A DNA stretch of 64,000 bases, from positions 40,710,194 to 40,774,193 of the forward strand of contig CP136069.1 of the NCBI GenBank assembly GCA_032622095.1, written 5' to 3'. Both the position numbers and the translations under genes were made by a program. Each line of letters begins with the position of its first letter. Position 1 is the first letter of the stretch. The notes below the pieces were generated by a model. The model did not search any database. It saw only the letters and a list, made by a program, of their open reading frames with translations, and was not told the DNA's origin. Positions 23,931 through 34,880 of the stretch are shown here, one piece after another. The stretch is from Siphonodentalium dalli (Eukaryota > Mollusca > Scaphopoda > Gadilida > Siphonodentaliidae).

Positions 23931-26404
23931 CTAGCAGGTTAGCCCGCCACCGGCGGCAATCGTCAGAAACATGACAAATTTTTGTAATTAATTTTTTAAT
24001 TTAATTTTTTGTTTTTCAATGAGTTAATTGTGCCTTTTTAATTTACTGGCTTTTTTAATAAAAAAAATTTAATTAATTAATTCTTTAATTAATTTTTTGG
24101 TTTTTCAATGAGTTAATTTTTAAATTTCATTTTTGCGTTTTTCAATTTGACCCGATTTGACCTTGAATTGATCATTTTCAAGGTGAAGGTCAGGTCGGGG
24201 TAGCAAGTTTGAGCTCAATCGGTTCGAGTCTATAAAGGTCACACATTCACCACGGCAATCGACATTACCGTGGCAATCGCCGTTGGCTTCAATATTCGCC
24301 ACGGCAATTGACTGCCGTGGGCCACGGACTGCCGTAACAGTTGATAACATGTTCATATTCGGCGGATCGGGCACTGCGTCAGTCAAAAAACATAACGCGC
24401 ACGCTATAACTCCGGTATCACTAACGTACGCGGCATCGGAAGGGTCAGGTTAACTTCCGTCTGGATCCACGTGGCGTGACGTAATTCACAACCACGTGTA
24501 TTTACCTCGAAAGTGTTAAAATTGCGCGACCGCGACACACACAATGGCCCGATAATGGGCACGTATTCCCTGGAATTTCCCAGAAGATATTCATTGGGAG
24601 GTCTAGTGACCAATTTTGAAATTTGCTGGTCGCATTCGTCTGTAGGTCTGAGGAATTCTCAGCTAGATATTGTTACCAACATGACATATTTAAATTAATC
24701 CCGCCGTGCACCCCATCACCAACGCGACGTAATTTTAGTACCATGTGTTGCGTTCTAAAAATAGGTCGATTGCAGAGGATTCGTAGAGATGACGAAATAT
24801 GCGTGCGACAGAGAATGTTGTTTGATCGAAAGCATTTGAATTAATACGTCACAAGACTCGCCTTGATGCTGGCTAATATATATTTGTCCCTGATAGGTGT
24901 TGGGAATGTGAATTAAAATTTCCGTGGGGGTGTAATTTTGCCACGGCAATACACAAAATCGCCCCCGTTCCTGGAAGCGAGTTCCAGATAACGTAAACAA
25001 AGCCGTATGCGAAAGTCGAAGGGAATAAAGAGCGTTAACCGGTTAACGAACCCAAATATGGAAGATCTTTATCAACGACACTGTAGATACGAACGCTCTT
25101 TAACTATCAACGCTATTAAACCCGAAGTGCCGTTTTTTGTGACTGAGAGTGGAGAACGGTGCTCTGAGCTTCTCCAAAACGCCGCGACAACCATTCCCGT
25201 GGGTTTTTACCCTTAGATGGGTAGTTTGATCTCGATCGGTGCAGCCGTTTCGATTCTATAAAGTACACACATACACACATATATATTTATATACGTAGTC
25301 AACGCTATTAACCCCGAAGTGCCGTTTTTTGTGACTGAGAGTGGAGAACTGGTGCTGTGAGCTTCTCCAAAACGCCGCGACGACCATTCCCGTGGGTTTT
25401 TACCCTTAGATGGGAAGTTTGGTCTCGATCGGTGCAGCCGTTTTCGATTCTATAAAGTACACACATACACACATATATATTTATATACGTAGTCAACGCT
25501 ATTAACCCCGAAGTGCCGTTTTTTGTGACTGAGAGTGGAGAACGGGTGCTGTGAGCTTCTCCAAAACGCCGCGACGACCATTCCCGTGGGTTTTTACCCT
25601 TAGATGGGAAGTTTGGTCTCGATCGGTGCAGCCGTTTTCGATTCTATAAAGTACACATATATATTTATACACGTAGTTCTAAAAAAAAAATATTTACTTT
25701 ATGTTTTTTTTTTTTTTTTAATATTAATTTAATGTTTTGTTTTTTTTTGGTTTCTGGCGGAAAAATTTAGACGATGAAATCCCCCTTCCTAGGAACGACA
25801 GACAACGCATTCTTTGTTTTCCTTTTTTTTAACCTGCCCGTACCCGTCCTAATGTCGTGAAATCTCTCTGCATAATATTTCGAGCGATGACATTGCATTG
25901 AATTGAAAACAAACACTTCCCGTCGTGAAATCTCTCTACGATAACATTGCATTGAATTGAAAACAAACGCTTCTCGTCGGGAAATCAATTGAATTGAAAA
26001 CAAACGCTTCCCGTCGTGAAATCTCTCTGCATAATATTTCGAGCGACAGGCTACAATCAGACTCCCGTCATACAGATAAGTAGATAGTGAAAACGACGCT
26101 CTTTATATAGACACTGCGGAAAACGAACGCTCTTTATATATCAACGCTATTAACCCCGAAGTGCCGATTGCGGTGATTTTGATGATTGGGAAGGGAGAAA
26201 CGGTGCTCTGAGCTTCTCCAAAACGCGACCACGGCCGTGTCCGTGGGATTTTACACTTATATACGAAATTTGAGCTCGAACCGTCAACGTGTTTTCGATT
26301 CTATGAAGTACACACACACATATATCGAGCCAGCCGTTTTCGATTCTATGAAGTACACACACACATATATATACGGAAGTCTCAAAATATATAGTATAGA
26401 TAGA
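23931..26404 (-). mobile_element. Possible composite Helitron (~2.5 kb)
   Basis: A CTAG at 23,934-23,931 with a hairpin (gccgccggtggcggg on the minus strand) marks a 3' end, and the next 5' end facing it is at 26,404 (TCTATCTATACTATATATT). Between them are AT-rich runs, a cluster of CCACGGCAAT boxes (24,248-24,340), the ~193 bp tandem module and a short ~66 bp tandem with cccgtcgtgaaatctctc (25,850-26,040). It may be one expanded element or several broken ones. The start of the 13 kb duplication (25,483) lies inside it. Confidence 0.45.
25100..25676 (-). repeat. ~193 bp tandem module, three copies
   Basis: Units begin at about 25,107, 25,296 and 25,489, each with gctattaaccccgaagtg (first copy gctattaaacccgaagtg), gagcttctccaaaacgcc, a box acccttagatggga and a cgattctataaagtac tail. 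The third copy is the first sequence shared with the duplicate at 39,383, so the duplication breakpoint falls in this tandem repeat. Confidence 0.85.
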
Positions 26405-27058
26405 CTAGCAGGGTGATCCGACTTCGTCCGGGCTGTTTCCCCTCTGCTTTTCGGCGAATTGCGCGATTTGACCTTGAATTGTCCATGTTGAAGGCCAAGG
26501 TCAGGTGGGGGTCACGATTTGACCCGTCCAAAACACTGCCCGGACAAAAGTACCCGACAAAAGTACCCGTCGAAATCCATCCGGTTTTACCCGATTTGAC
26601 CTTGAATTGATCATTTTGAAGGTCAAGGTCAGGTCGGGGTCACGATTTGGCCCGTCCAAAACACCCAGTGGACAAAAGTAACCCTACGTATCAAATTTCG
26701 TCGATTTGACCTTGAATTGACCCGATTTCAAGGTCAATGTCACGTCGCACGGGAAAACGAATAGGCTTACGACACTCCCCATACGAAAGTATCCCCAGAC
26801 ACTAATTTTCATCGAAATCCCGTGATACTCAGGCGTTTGACCTCGAAATGACCCGATTTCAAGGTAACATCGCACGGGCAAATTAATAGGCCCATGCCAG
26901 TCCCCGTCCGAAAGTACCCCCACATACCAAGTTTCATCGAAATCGGCTCGGCCGTTTTCGAGTCCATCGCGAACACACACACACACACCTCCACACACAC
27001 TCACACAGCCTCACACACACACACACAGACAGACAGATCTCCCAAAATTTATAATAGA
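26405..27058 (-). mobile_element. Helitron (654 bp), original copy
   Basis: Minus-strand 5' TCTATTATAAATTTTGGGAG at 27,058; 3' hairpin and CTAG at 26,408-26,405. TCAAGGTCA modules and an AC-rich microsatellite. A further 5'-like end, TCTACTATATATTTTGAG, lies at 27,087, so this copy may have inserted beside or inside another Helitron end. Confidence 0.78.
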
Positions 27059-27087
27059 TATACGGAGTTCTCAAAATATATAGTAGA

Positions 27088-28344
27088 TAAATACAAGACA
27101 GATAACTCTATATATCCCGTCTACGCTCACGCTTTACGAAGTCCAGCGCAATGAAATTTCACTATTGTTAACCGGCTGTTGACTCATGGAAATGTCGGAC
27201 CTGCAAAACGCGTTATTTTTCAAACTAGCTGGCGACTTTGTGAATTTTGATAGGCTTAACACAGCTTATTGGATAACTATAGAAAGGCAGTGTAATTCAT
27301 CGGAATTAATGACAAGTGGTGCAAATTTAAACTTAATGCATAGTTTGTTGTGTTTATCTTTATATACTTTCACAAAATTGGCAGTTTGAACCATGTACCA
27401 TGGCAAATATTAGCCATAGTTTTACCCGTATAGAACGATTAAATGTGGAGAGAACAGACTCGATCAGGAGAGAACCCAAACAATTATCAAAATTCGCGGT
27501 TTTTGTCGTTGTTGTGACTCGCACAATGAAAGTTTCGTTATTAACACGCTCATTGGTGCCACAAATTGTGATGGGATCGAAAATAACTAATCGAATTATC
27601 ACCTAGATGATTCAAAATTGCGTTTTAACTGTCAAAAAGTCGTGAAAATGTATAATTTCGATCAGCAAGAACCGTCACAAATCAGTCAAGAACCATCACA
27701 AACCGGCGATAGAACGACTTCCGATGTAACAGTTCCTACACAGTGGTCATAATGTTCCCTGTCAGAACGGGTCAAAACACATTTTGAGATTCGATCACGA
27801 CTTGATATAATTATGGTACCAAGCCGTTCATTTTGACGTACATGTACATTTATAATGCGCGTTTTTATATAATCATGTTCCTGACACCAGGAATGTTTCT
27901 ATTTCTGTTAAGGTAACATTAACACCAAACACTGATTTATTGCAGAATTATTATCACTGTATCCTATTACGTTTATGATTTGAACAAGCTTATCAGCCAG
28001 AGCCTGGTTTGCAGCTCGTATAACACACATTTGGTTATTAGTTTCTGTAACAACTCTACACGGTGCTGGATGGCACCTTATTGCAGAATATTATATGTCA
28101 TTTATTGCACATGACACTTTGCTGACCTGTATTTAACCCATTTATGACCTGAATCTGGCATCCATGTTTCATTATATGCTAGATAATATTCATATAGACA
28201 TGAAACTGAAAAAAATGTGATTTTTCTCCAAAACAAAAAGTTCGGTTGGAGGGTTGTTGCTCTCAATAGATAAGAGATATACACCTTTAAAATGTGCAAA
28301 TACATTATGGAACCGATTGATTCCTTAACTACATTCTATTTTAG
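27088..28344. other. Probable intron; no gene recognised
   Basis: Two adjoining plus-strand ORFs (27,186-27,389 and 27,400-27,606) show no family motif. They are identical in the duplicate at 41,088, which is uninformative given the overall identity. 27,625-27,750 is the inverted partner of the repeat at 17,015. Confidence 0.4.
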
Positions 28345-28389
28345 GACACAAAGACGCAGGTATTCTCAATGAGTGGCTACTTCGATTTG
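28345..28389 (+). CDS. 45-nt exon of the Cys-loop receptor-like gene, copy 1
   Basis: Acceptor ctacattctattttag, then 45 nt, then donor gtgagt. In phase 0 it reads DTKTQVFSMSGYFDL. Vertebrate nAChR subunit genes have a 45-nt phase-0 exon at exactly this place, encoding the Dxx.Q.....xW(L) stretch that follows the strand seen in the exon at 16,430, which ends in phase 0. Length, phase, order and residue pattern agree. The intron from 16,600 would be 11.7 kb and would contain the Helitron array. The next expected exon (about 110 nt in vertebrates) was not found with confidence. Confidence 0.6.
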
Positions 28390-28940
28390 GTGAGTAATCC
28401 ATTTACGATGCGGTTGACAACATCTAAAAATTGTTTTAAACTGCACCAAAAGGCAGTGTTTGAATGTGTTTATTTTGTTCGCACCCGAATCTCTGTCATA
28501 TTTAAAAATGTTGTTTGACGTTTTCTAAGTGGTCGTCTTTAAATTTGAACCGAATTTCCTTAGTGGGCTTCTTAACACTGTCTATACTACAGCATCATTT
28601 CTATACTAAAGTATCATAGGAAACGTATTATCTGAAAATTCCCTCAATAAACAGGACGCTTTCTTCATTGTATTATATGTCGTCTGCTTATATTATATGC
28701 ACATCCCTGCAAAACAATAATAGGCCATTCCGATGTGCACGTTTAACTTGGTGAGATAATCCATTAAGATTAGAAGGGGTTAATTGAATTACGTGTATCG
28801 TGAGTAGTATATTTACTGATTTCTGGATAACAAATTTTATTGATTTATTTTATGGAAGTACAAAGTCGTCGCTAGGCATTACTGCTTAGGCACTACTGCT
28901 TGTGACTAACCCTACGTTAGTCAAGTTGCCTAATTTTGTC

Positions 28941-29635
28941 TTAGTGTGTAAGATTGATCTGTTTTCTTGTAGTTTCTTTGTTGTTTTCTTTACAGTTATT
29001 CACTCGTTGTTCTAGTTTCAGCATATTTGACTCTATTCTTGCCATTTCAGAAGTTTTTGTTTTCCATTTTTGGCCTGATTTTTCTCCAATGTTATCTATG
29101 TGCTCATAGCGCTGATTCACTTTGATTTTAATACACCCATCAAATTTGTCCTTATTTGCTATAACTCTTTTCCAGTAACTTTTCGATATGTAACATCCAA
29201 ACTCCAATTTCCTCCGAACTTAATAGTCCGGCATTAACTTTGCGTGTGTTCATTTCTACCCGCTTCTTCCATGTTTGATCCCAGTTCTTCTTTCGTTCCA
29301 ATAGCACTTCGTCTTCTGTAGTGGTTTTCATTTTATTTCCATGTCGTATTGGTGTCTTTCGATGGAATGATCAAAAGCTGTGCCAAATATTTCTGCCTCG
29401 TGTTCGAAGTAGCCTAACTTCATGGGAAAGTCATCTTTGCCATCTCTCGTTCTGAAATGAGAAGAAGTTTGGTTTTTATACTCATGCCTCCTTTGTAACG
29501 ATTACATTCCAAACAGACATGCACATTGTTTCTATTGAAAACTAATAGGAAATCCTGCAGTACAATTGGAAATCGACTTATACATGTAACTCGCATACTG
29601 ATGTACGTTTCCATGTCACTGCCGTACACTACCAT
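28941..29635 (-). pseudogene. Unrecognised decayed coding sequence, copy 1
   Basis: Several minus-strand frames follow one another with protein-like content: 29,635-29,420 (HVCLECNRYKGG), then from about 29,459 DGKDDFPMKLGYFEHEAEIF, then about 29,332-29,170 (LLERKKNWDQTWKKRVEMN), then 29,207-28,941, a lysine/glutamate-rich helical segment (EMARIESNMLKLEQRVNN, coiled-coil-like). This looks like one protein cut by frameshifts, or exons in different phases; tctcatttcag at about 29,460 could be an acceptor. I do not recognise the family. It lies antisense to the receptor-like gene. Confidence 0.4.
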
Positions 29636-29933
29636 GCTATAAACAAGCCAGAATTTTAGTGATAAAAGTCGTCAACGTGGCAACATGTTATACAGTGATA
29701 TAACCGTTAGAACGAAAGCTAAATGTACCATGAACAGAAAATGCACATTGAAGTGGCAGATGGAATTGTTTACATGCGAGTTTTCTGAATTATTTTTATA
29801 AATAACAGTCACTCAGCTGATAAAAGTATATAATTCAAAATATATCCCCTATGGGAAATACCACTACATAACACATCTATTGTACATAGATAGTAAGTAT
29901 AATCCAGAAACAAAGTACACTAATCCCAGTTTC

Positions 29934-30120
29934 ATGAAAGCAACTTATTATATAGTTGGGACTTAAGATGGTCTTAAGTTCAAATTTCAATCATAAGTGA
30001 GTTTCACGAACAAGGTTTTAACTTTTGCTGATCTTAACTTTGGTCTTAACTTTACATCTAGGGTGATCGAGATGTCTGGAGATAATCTTAAAGTTAAGAC
30101 CTAAGTTGTGATCCGCCTTT
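29934..30120 (+). repeat. Interspersed repeat with CAGTTTCATGAA end
   Basis: Starts cccagtttcatgaaagcaa and continues with repeated cttaag/taagac boxes. The same end, inverted, closes the repeat at 60,255-60,412. A duplicate is at about 43,818-44,008. Probably a MITE or SINE family; boundaries are uncertain. Confidence 0.55.
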
Positions 30121-30175
30121 GGACAGAAATCTGGATAGGATCTAGTTCGTGTATATTAGTATAAATAAATTGAAC

Positions 30176-30574
30176 TTAACCCTTTACCCAACAGAAGGGC
30201 CCTGTGCCAATGCATTCTCTTATATATGCGAGTCGACCATAGGTCGCCTCGCATATATAAGAGAATGCATTGGCTTAACACATTCAAAATTATAAAATTG
30301 TTAAAGAATGTAAGAAAAAATGGTAAAAAGTGTTAAAAAAAGAATTTATTTAGGCCAATGCATTCTCTTATATATGCGAGGCGACCTATGGTCGACTCGC
30401 ATATATAAGAGAATGCATTGGCACAGGGCTAACTGTAACTATCACAATGTGGTCAAGGAGCCGGTTCCAATGATATCCATATTTGTATGGTTCTATTGAG
30501 ACAGACCGAAGATATTTTAGGCTGTTGAAGCTTTATTTGGCCGGTTCTGGCCGGTTTGTTGGGTAAAGGGTTAA
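30176..30574. mobile_element. piggyBac-like MITE with mirror-image hairpins (copy 2)
   Basis: 399 bp including TTAA at both ends; TIRs CCCTTTACCCAACAG. Two 69-bp hairpins lie at 30,206-30,274 and 30,354-30,422. Each has perfect 27-bp arms, one mismatch, five more paired bases and a three-base loop. The second hairpin is the reverse complement of the first, so the element is a palindrome of palindromes around an A-rich spacer. No ORF. Confidence 0.85.
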
Positions 30575-31559
30575 CAGGAAGGATGTTCCAGAAATTGTAT
30601 TAATCCATACCCAGCTGGCACATGGCTAGTGGTTGCGCGATTGGCGGGGTGTCCACTTCTAACTATAAACCACCAAGACCGGACTTGGACATCATTTGTT
30701 TTAATTCCTAGATACAAATCACACAATCTCACTGTAGACAGTAATCATGTTATGATAATTGGTCCGAACATTTTCACATCAAGGACAATATAATAGGGAA
30801 TGGTTTATACTCATCTGTTTGATAAATTCTGAAGCCGGCTAATATATATTAAGGCTCGGTTGAATCTGACTGCAACCGAAACATGAGTTTTATTTGTTAG
30901 TGATTATCCATTTTCCTTAGAAGTAGATATGAACGACGAAGAACCACTGACTGCATGGCTCACATAGACACACACACTACCACTCTACTGCACAGATCAA
31001 CAATACAATACAACTAGAGGTCAAATTCCATGGAATCAGATATACTTCCACGGTATCCCATTCCATGTGTATACATGTACATGTAGGTGTGTTCCTCTTC
31101 ATGCGAATGCATACTGGTGCTCTGTGTTCTGATGATGGACTTGAATTAACATTTCTAAATAAGATATATATTCCAAACGTTTATGTCATTTGGTTCGACC
31201 CAGCGTGGATGGTTAATGACAGTCTAATGCATCATGGTCCTGACCAACTGGGCCACCGTTCACCCAGCCAAGCTTTCAGTTTTTTTAGGACTAATTACAG
31301 CACCTAAATCCTGTTCAACGGTCACGAAATTTGGCATGTTTGGTGATATCGTAATCTACATTTAAATCAATGGGTGGAAGACATATTAATGCACCAAAAC
31401 TCTGCTATTGCTCATTTTTTGATAATTTTTTTATATTTCTTTCAGTTTCGGATTCAGAATCTTTTAGAAGTTTTACTATATGTATTTCAGTGCGTTAGTG
31501 TCGTTAGCGTCTCTGTAATAGAAAGTTAACTGTTATCGAGAGATAACTCTATCGCAAAC
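30575..31559. other. No gene confirmed
   Basis: Holds a plus-strand ORF at 31,065-31,307 (copy 44,953-45,195) whose middle, IYIPNVYVIWFDP, faintly recalls the P..xIW.PD segment of Cys-loop receptors. No acceptor in the required phase 0 is visible, so I do not call it an exon. Confidence 0.35.
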
Positions 31560-32575
31560 GATAACGCTAGCTGAGTGCCTACCCTTCCGCTCTAAAACTT
31601 GGAAAGTCACACTACTGTTTTCCGTATATACTACACAACACATGCACTAGATTCGCGATTTTCCTTTTTTTCCCTTTTCGGTCGAATTTGGCAAAAATCC
31701 TCAACCCTCACCGAGGCGTAAGCGCCCTCACCATTGGGCAGGTTGCTGTCATGGTAGAGCGGTAGAACTTTTGGGCCGTAACTATGGAATATCTATGTAC
31801 CTGCTCATAGATTAGCCTTAATCCTTTATAAGCCCGTTTTAGATTGGCGTCAAGAAGAGTTAGTTTGAATTTGAGTAATATAGTACCGTTAACAACATTA
31901 CACCCTACCAGGAGTAAACCGTTCACTCTAAAACTTTGAAAATCGTATTAAAGTTTCGCGTGGATACTGCTTACCATGCACGTCCACTCATCAAAAAGTA
32001 TTTATCTCAATGTTTGATTTTTGGAGTCATTTCCCCATTTAATATTCGGGTGGAATTCACCAAGTCTGAATCCACGCCGACGCAGGGTCTCCGTTGAGCA
32101 GGTTGTATTTATAGTAGAGCGGTCAAATTTTGGAGGCGTACCTACAGTATACGGACTTACATGCCCCTGTATTAAACTCGCTCCTTCATTAGCCCGTTTG
32201 GATTTGGGGCTAAAAATAGGTTAGTGATAGACTACTTAAGTATATATATTTATGTTATATAGCGTTGTCACGAGTAAACCGTTCCATCTGAAAATTAGAA
32301 AATCGCAGTCTAGATGCGCGTGAACACTACTCATCAGATGTACTCGTCAAAAATATTTTATCTAGATGTTTGAATTTTGCCCCCTTGCGATTTTCGTGGA
32401 ATTTTCCAAAAGTCTCAACCCACCCCGACTCGCATTCTCCGTTGGGCAGGTTACTTTTAAAGTATATAGCTATCAAACTTTGGGGGCGGACATAGAGTAT
32501 GCCAACGTACCTGCTACGGCATTACCTTTGGTCTTTAATTAGCCCGTTTGGATTTGGCGGGAAAAATAGGTGCAA
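31560..32575. repeat. Diverged ~355 bp tandem repeat, three units
   Basis: Boxes recur with a period near 355 bp: (t)gggcaggtt at 31,735 and 32,446 with gagcaggtt at 32,096; gtagagcggt; ttagcccgttt(g/a)gat; gtaaaccgtt; cactcatca. Units differ by roughly a quarter, so the array is old. In copy 2 it is split at 45,885/53,809 by the retrotransposon. It shares no sequence with the satellite at 1-6430. Confidence 0.75.
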
Positions 32576-33601
32576 TATTTCCGTTCTCCGTAAAGCGAAA
32601 AAGCATCGGAGAACAAACTTTTAAGCGGCATATTCGAGTCAGAATCACTCTTCCTATTCGGAATATGCGATAAAAAAATAATAGCGCTGGAGACTTATGA
32701 AAAAAAAAACCTCAGTTTATACATCCTGGTGTATGGTGTTTGCCTATCTATGGGCGGTAACTCCGCATGGAAAGCGCGGACACAAGTTTTGATGCCCGTG
32801 GGTAGTAGGACATATCGAGGCGTGCATACGGTCCAATTTTCGATGCTCTACTTCTTATAATTTCAGAGAAAATAAAATGACAATTTTTCAGATAAAGGGA
32901 GATAGGAGATTCACTAGCATTTATAAGATTGTTCAATTCGCCGATATCCAACAAAGTTATATATAGTCATCTCCCAGGCCATCCCCATGTCGTTCTAAGG
33001 AGTTTTTGGCATTCCAGTCTCGACAAATGGTGACCGAATTAAGTCACTTGAACAATTATTTCTTCTCAACTGTCATATTTATATGGGGATGGAAATCAGG
33101 GCATTCCTATAATGATCTAGCAACACAGATACATAGAAGAAAGCATTAAAAGTATATTTATATCAATCTATTTAAGAGATACATATATTCATTCAAACTG
33201 AGGGACCTTGAATCGTCAGAGGATTGCATATTAGAATGGCTCATGAGTATATTATAACATTATTGAGTCTGTCCCATTCAATATAGTTTCCACACAAAAA
33301 GTTACAATTGCCAGGAGATATGGAAATGTAGAGCAGGCCTGTTCAAAAATAGTTGTCACAGTGTGCAGTCAAATATGGTTACTTCTGAGATAAAGGTAAA
33401 CGCAGTCCGTGGCACATGACTTTTCAGGATCCTCCAATAGTGATATCTGACAAGGGTATATCTGCCCGATACAGAGGATTTCTTTCATTTTTTAGCACAG
33501 ACTCATCGCCTAACATAAACACAAAATCTCGCTGTGTCGGGCACTTGTAGCTGCTATACCTGCATAACATCATTTCTTTTAAACTGAAAATGATTAGCCA
33601 G

Positions 33602-33603
<2 letters not shown>
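32576..33603. other. No gene seen
   Basis: About 1 kb without recognisable coding sequence or element ends, repeated at about 54,374-55,403. The 68-codon minus ORF at 32,748 matches no family I know. Confidence 0.45.
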
Positions 33604-33637
<34 letters not shown>

Positions 33638-34880
33638 TTTATATAGCGCCTATCCCCCGTAAGGGGCCCTAAGCGCTTTACACATTATATAAATACACAA
33701 GAAATGCACATGCAAAATAATCAATAGATATGTGGAATTATATATACTAGTAATCAGATTTTGTTAGTTTTCTTTGTGTCGGGGTAGCGTCGTCGGAACA
33801 TATAAGTTTTTAATGCAGATCGAAAATCGGTTAGCAAACACGATTGCCGCATTTCATTTGGTAGAAAGTTCCAAATGTCGGGACAGGCTACAGAGAAAGC
33901 TCTGTCGCCGACGGTCATAAGATTTGCACCTTGAGGGCAGAGAAGGGACGATTCACCAGAACGAAGTGTTCGCCGGGGATTGTATGGATATACCAGACTG
34001 TTAATATATTCGGGAAGGGAATCAGAGGCAAACATCCGACGGAAACCAAATGTGGCTATTTTGAATTGTATCCGATCTTTGATAGGTAGCCAGTGAAGGT
34101 CGGCGTGCATGGTTGTTACGCTACAGCCTTTTCTTCTTCGAAGTACAATTCTGGCAGCGGTGTCCTGCAAGCGTTGAAGTCTGCTGATTTGCGAATCGGG
34201 GAGCCGGAATAATAGTATGTTACAGTAGTCTAGACGACTCGTAACAAACGAAGCAACAAGTTTTTTTGCTGCGTCAACAGTGAGATATTTGCGGACCTGG
34301 CCAAGGCGTCGCAATTCCAAGAATATAGACCTGCAGAGGTGGTCGATATGTGTCTCCATAGACAGTGTTCGATCGAGATGGACTCCTAGATTTTTTACAC
34401 ACGGAGAGAAGATAATAGTGTCACGTTCTGCTTGCAGTGATGTAATGCACAATTGGTTGACAATGGATGGTTTTGCAACCCACGTGACTTCAGTTTTGTC
34501 ATTGTTTAACATCAGTTTATTGGAGGTCATCCAGGTTTTAACAGCGGAAAGACAGCTCTCGATCCTATTCACTAGGTATGAGTCTTGATCGGGTCTGCCG
34601 GAAAGGTATAACTGTTTGTCGTCCGCATACATGTGCACACATATGCCTTGCGATCGTACAACAGCACCGATAGGTTTGGTGTACAGCAGGTACAGAATTG
34701 GTCCTAGAACTTAGCCCTGGGGCACGCCATAATCAAGATTGTAATACTGTGACAACACATTGCCAATTTGTATTCTCTGTTGACGACCAGTTAGGTAAGA
34801 AACGAACCACTGTAGAACAGTACCGGATATGCCGAATCGTGGCATATAGCACCAGAACAGGGGAGCACCTGGACTGTTAA
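33604..34880 (-). pseudogene. CR1/L2-like LINE, 3' part of reverse transcriptase, copy 1
   Basis: On the minus strand, a 294-codon frame (34,638-33,754) opens with the catalytic YADD (MYADDKQLY) and continues with the thumb and C-terminal signature of CR1/L2-type LINEs: LMLNNDKTEV, KNLGVHLD, SRLDYCN, LQRLQDTAARIV, LHWLPIKDRI, RTLRSGESS, DRAFSVACPDIWNFLP, then the stop. Upstream in the same frame are WFVSYLTGR and GVPQG followed by a TAA (34,711-34,713) where a serine is expected, so it is inactive. The 3' UTR holds a stem-loop (agcgcc...ggggcc...gcgct) and ends in an (ATT)n tract at 33,604-33,638. The 5' side is interrupted by the MITE at 34,881. Confidence 0.88.

Noticed and set aside
20133-23942. 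Arginine-rich ORFs up to 141 codons (RARRPDKIRIRGK...)
   Set aside because: Readings of the ~122 bp tandem module inside Helitrons, present in several frames and on the opposite strand as well.
31065-31307. 80-codon ORF as exon 4 of the receptor-like gene
   Set aside because: IYIPNVYVIWFDP recalls the W-x-PD segment but the P/D order is wrong, no phase-0 acceptor precedes it, and no donor follows at the expected place.
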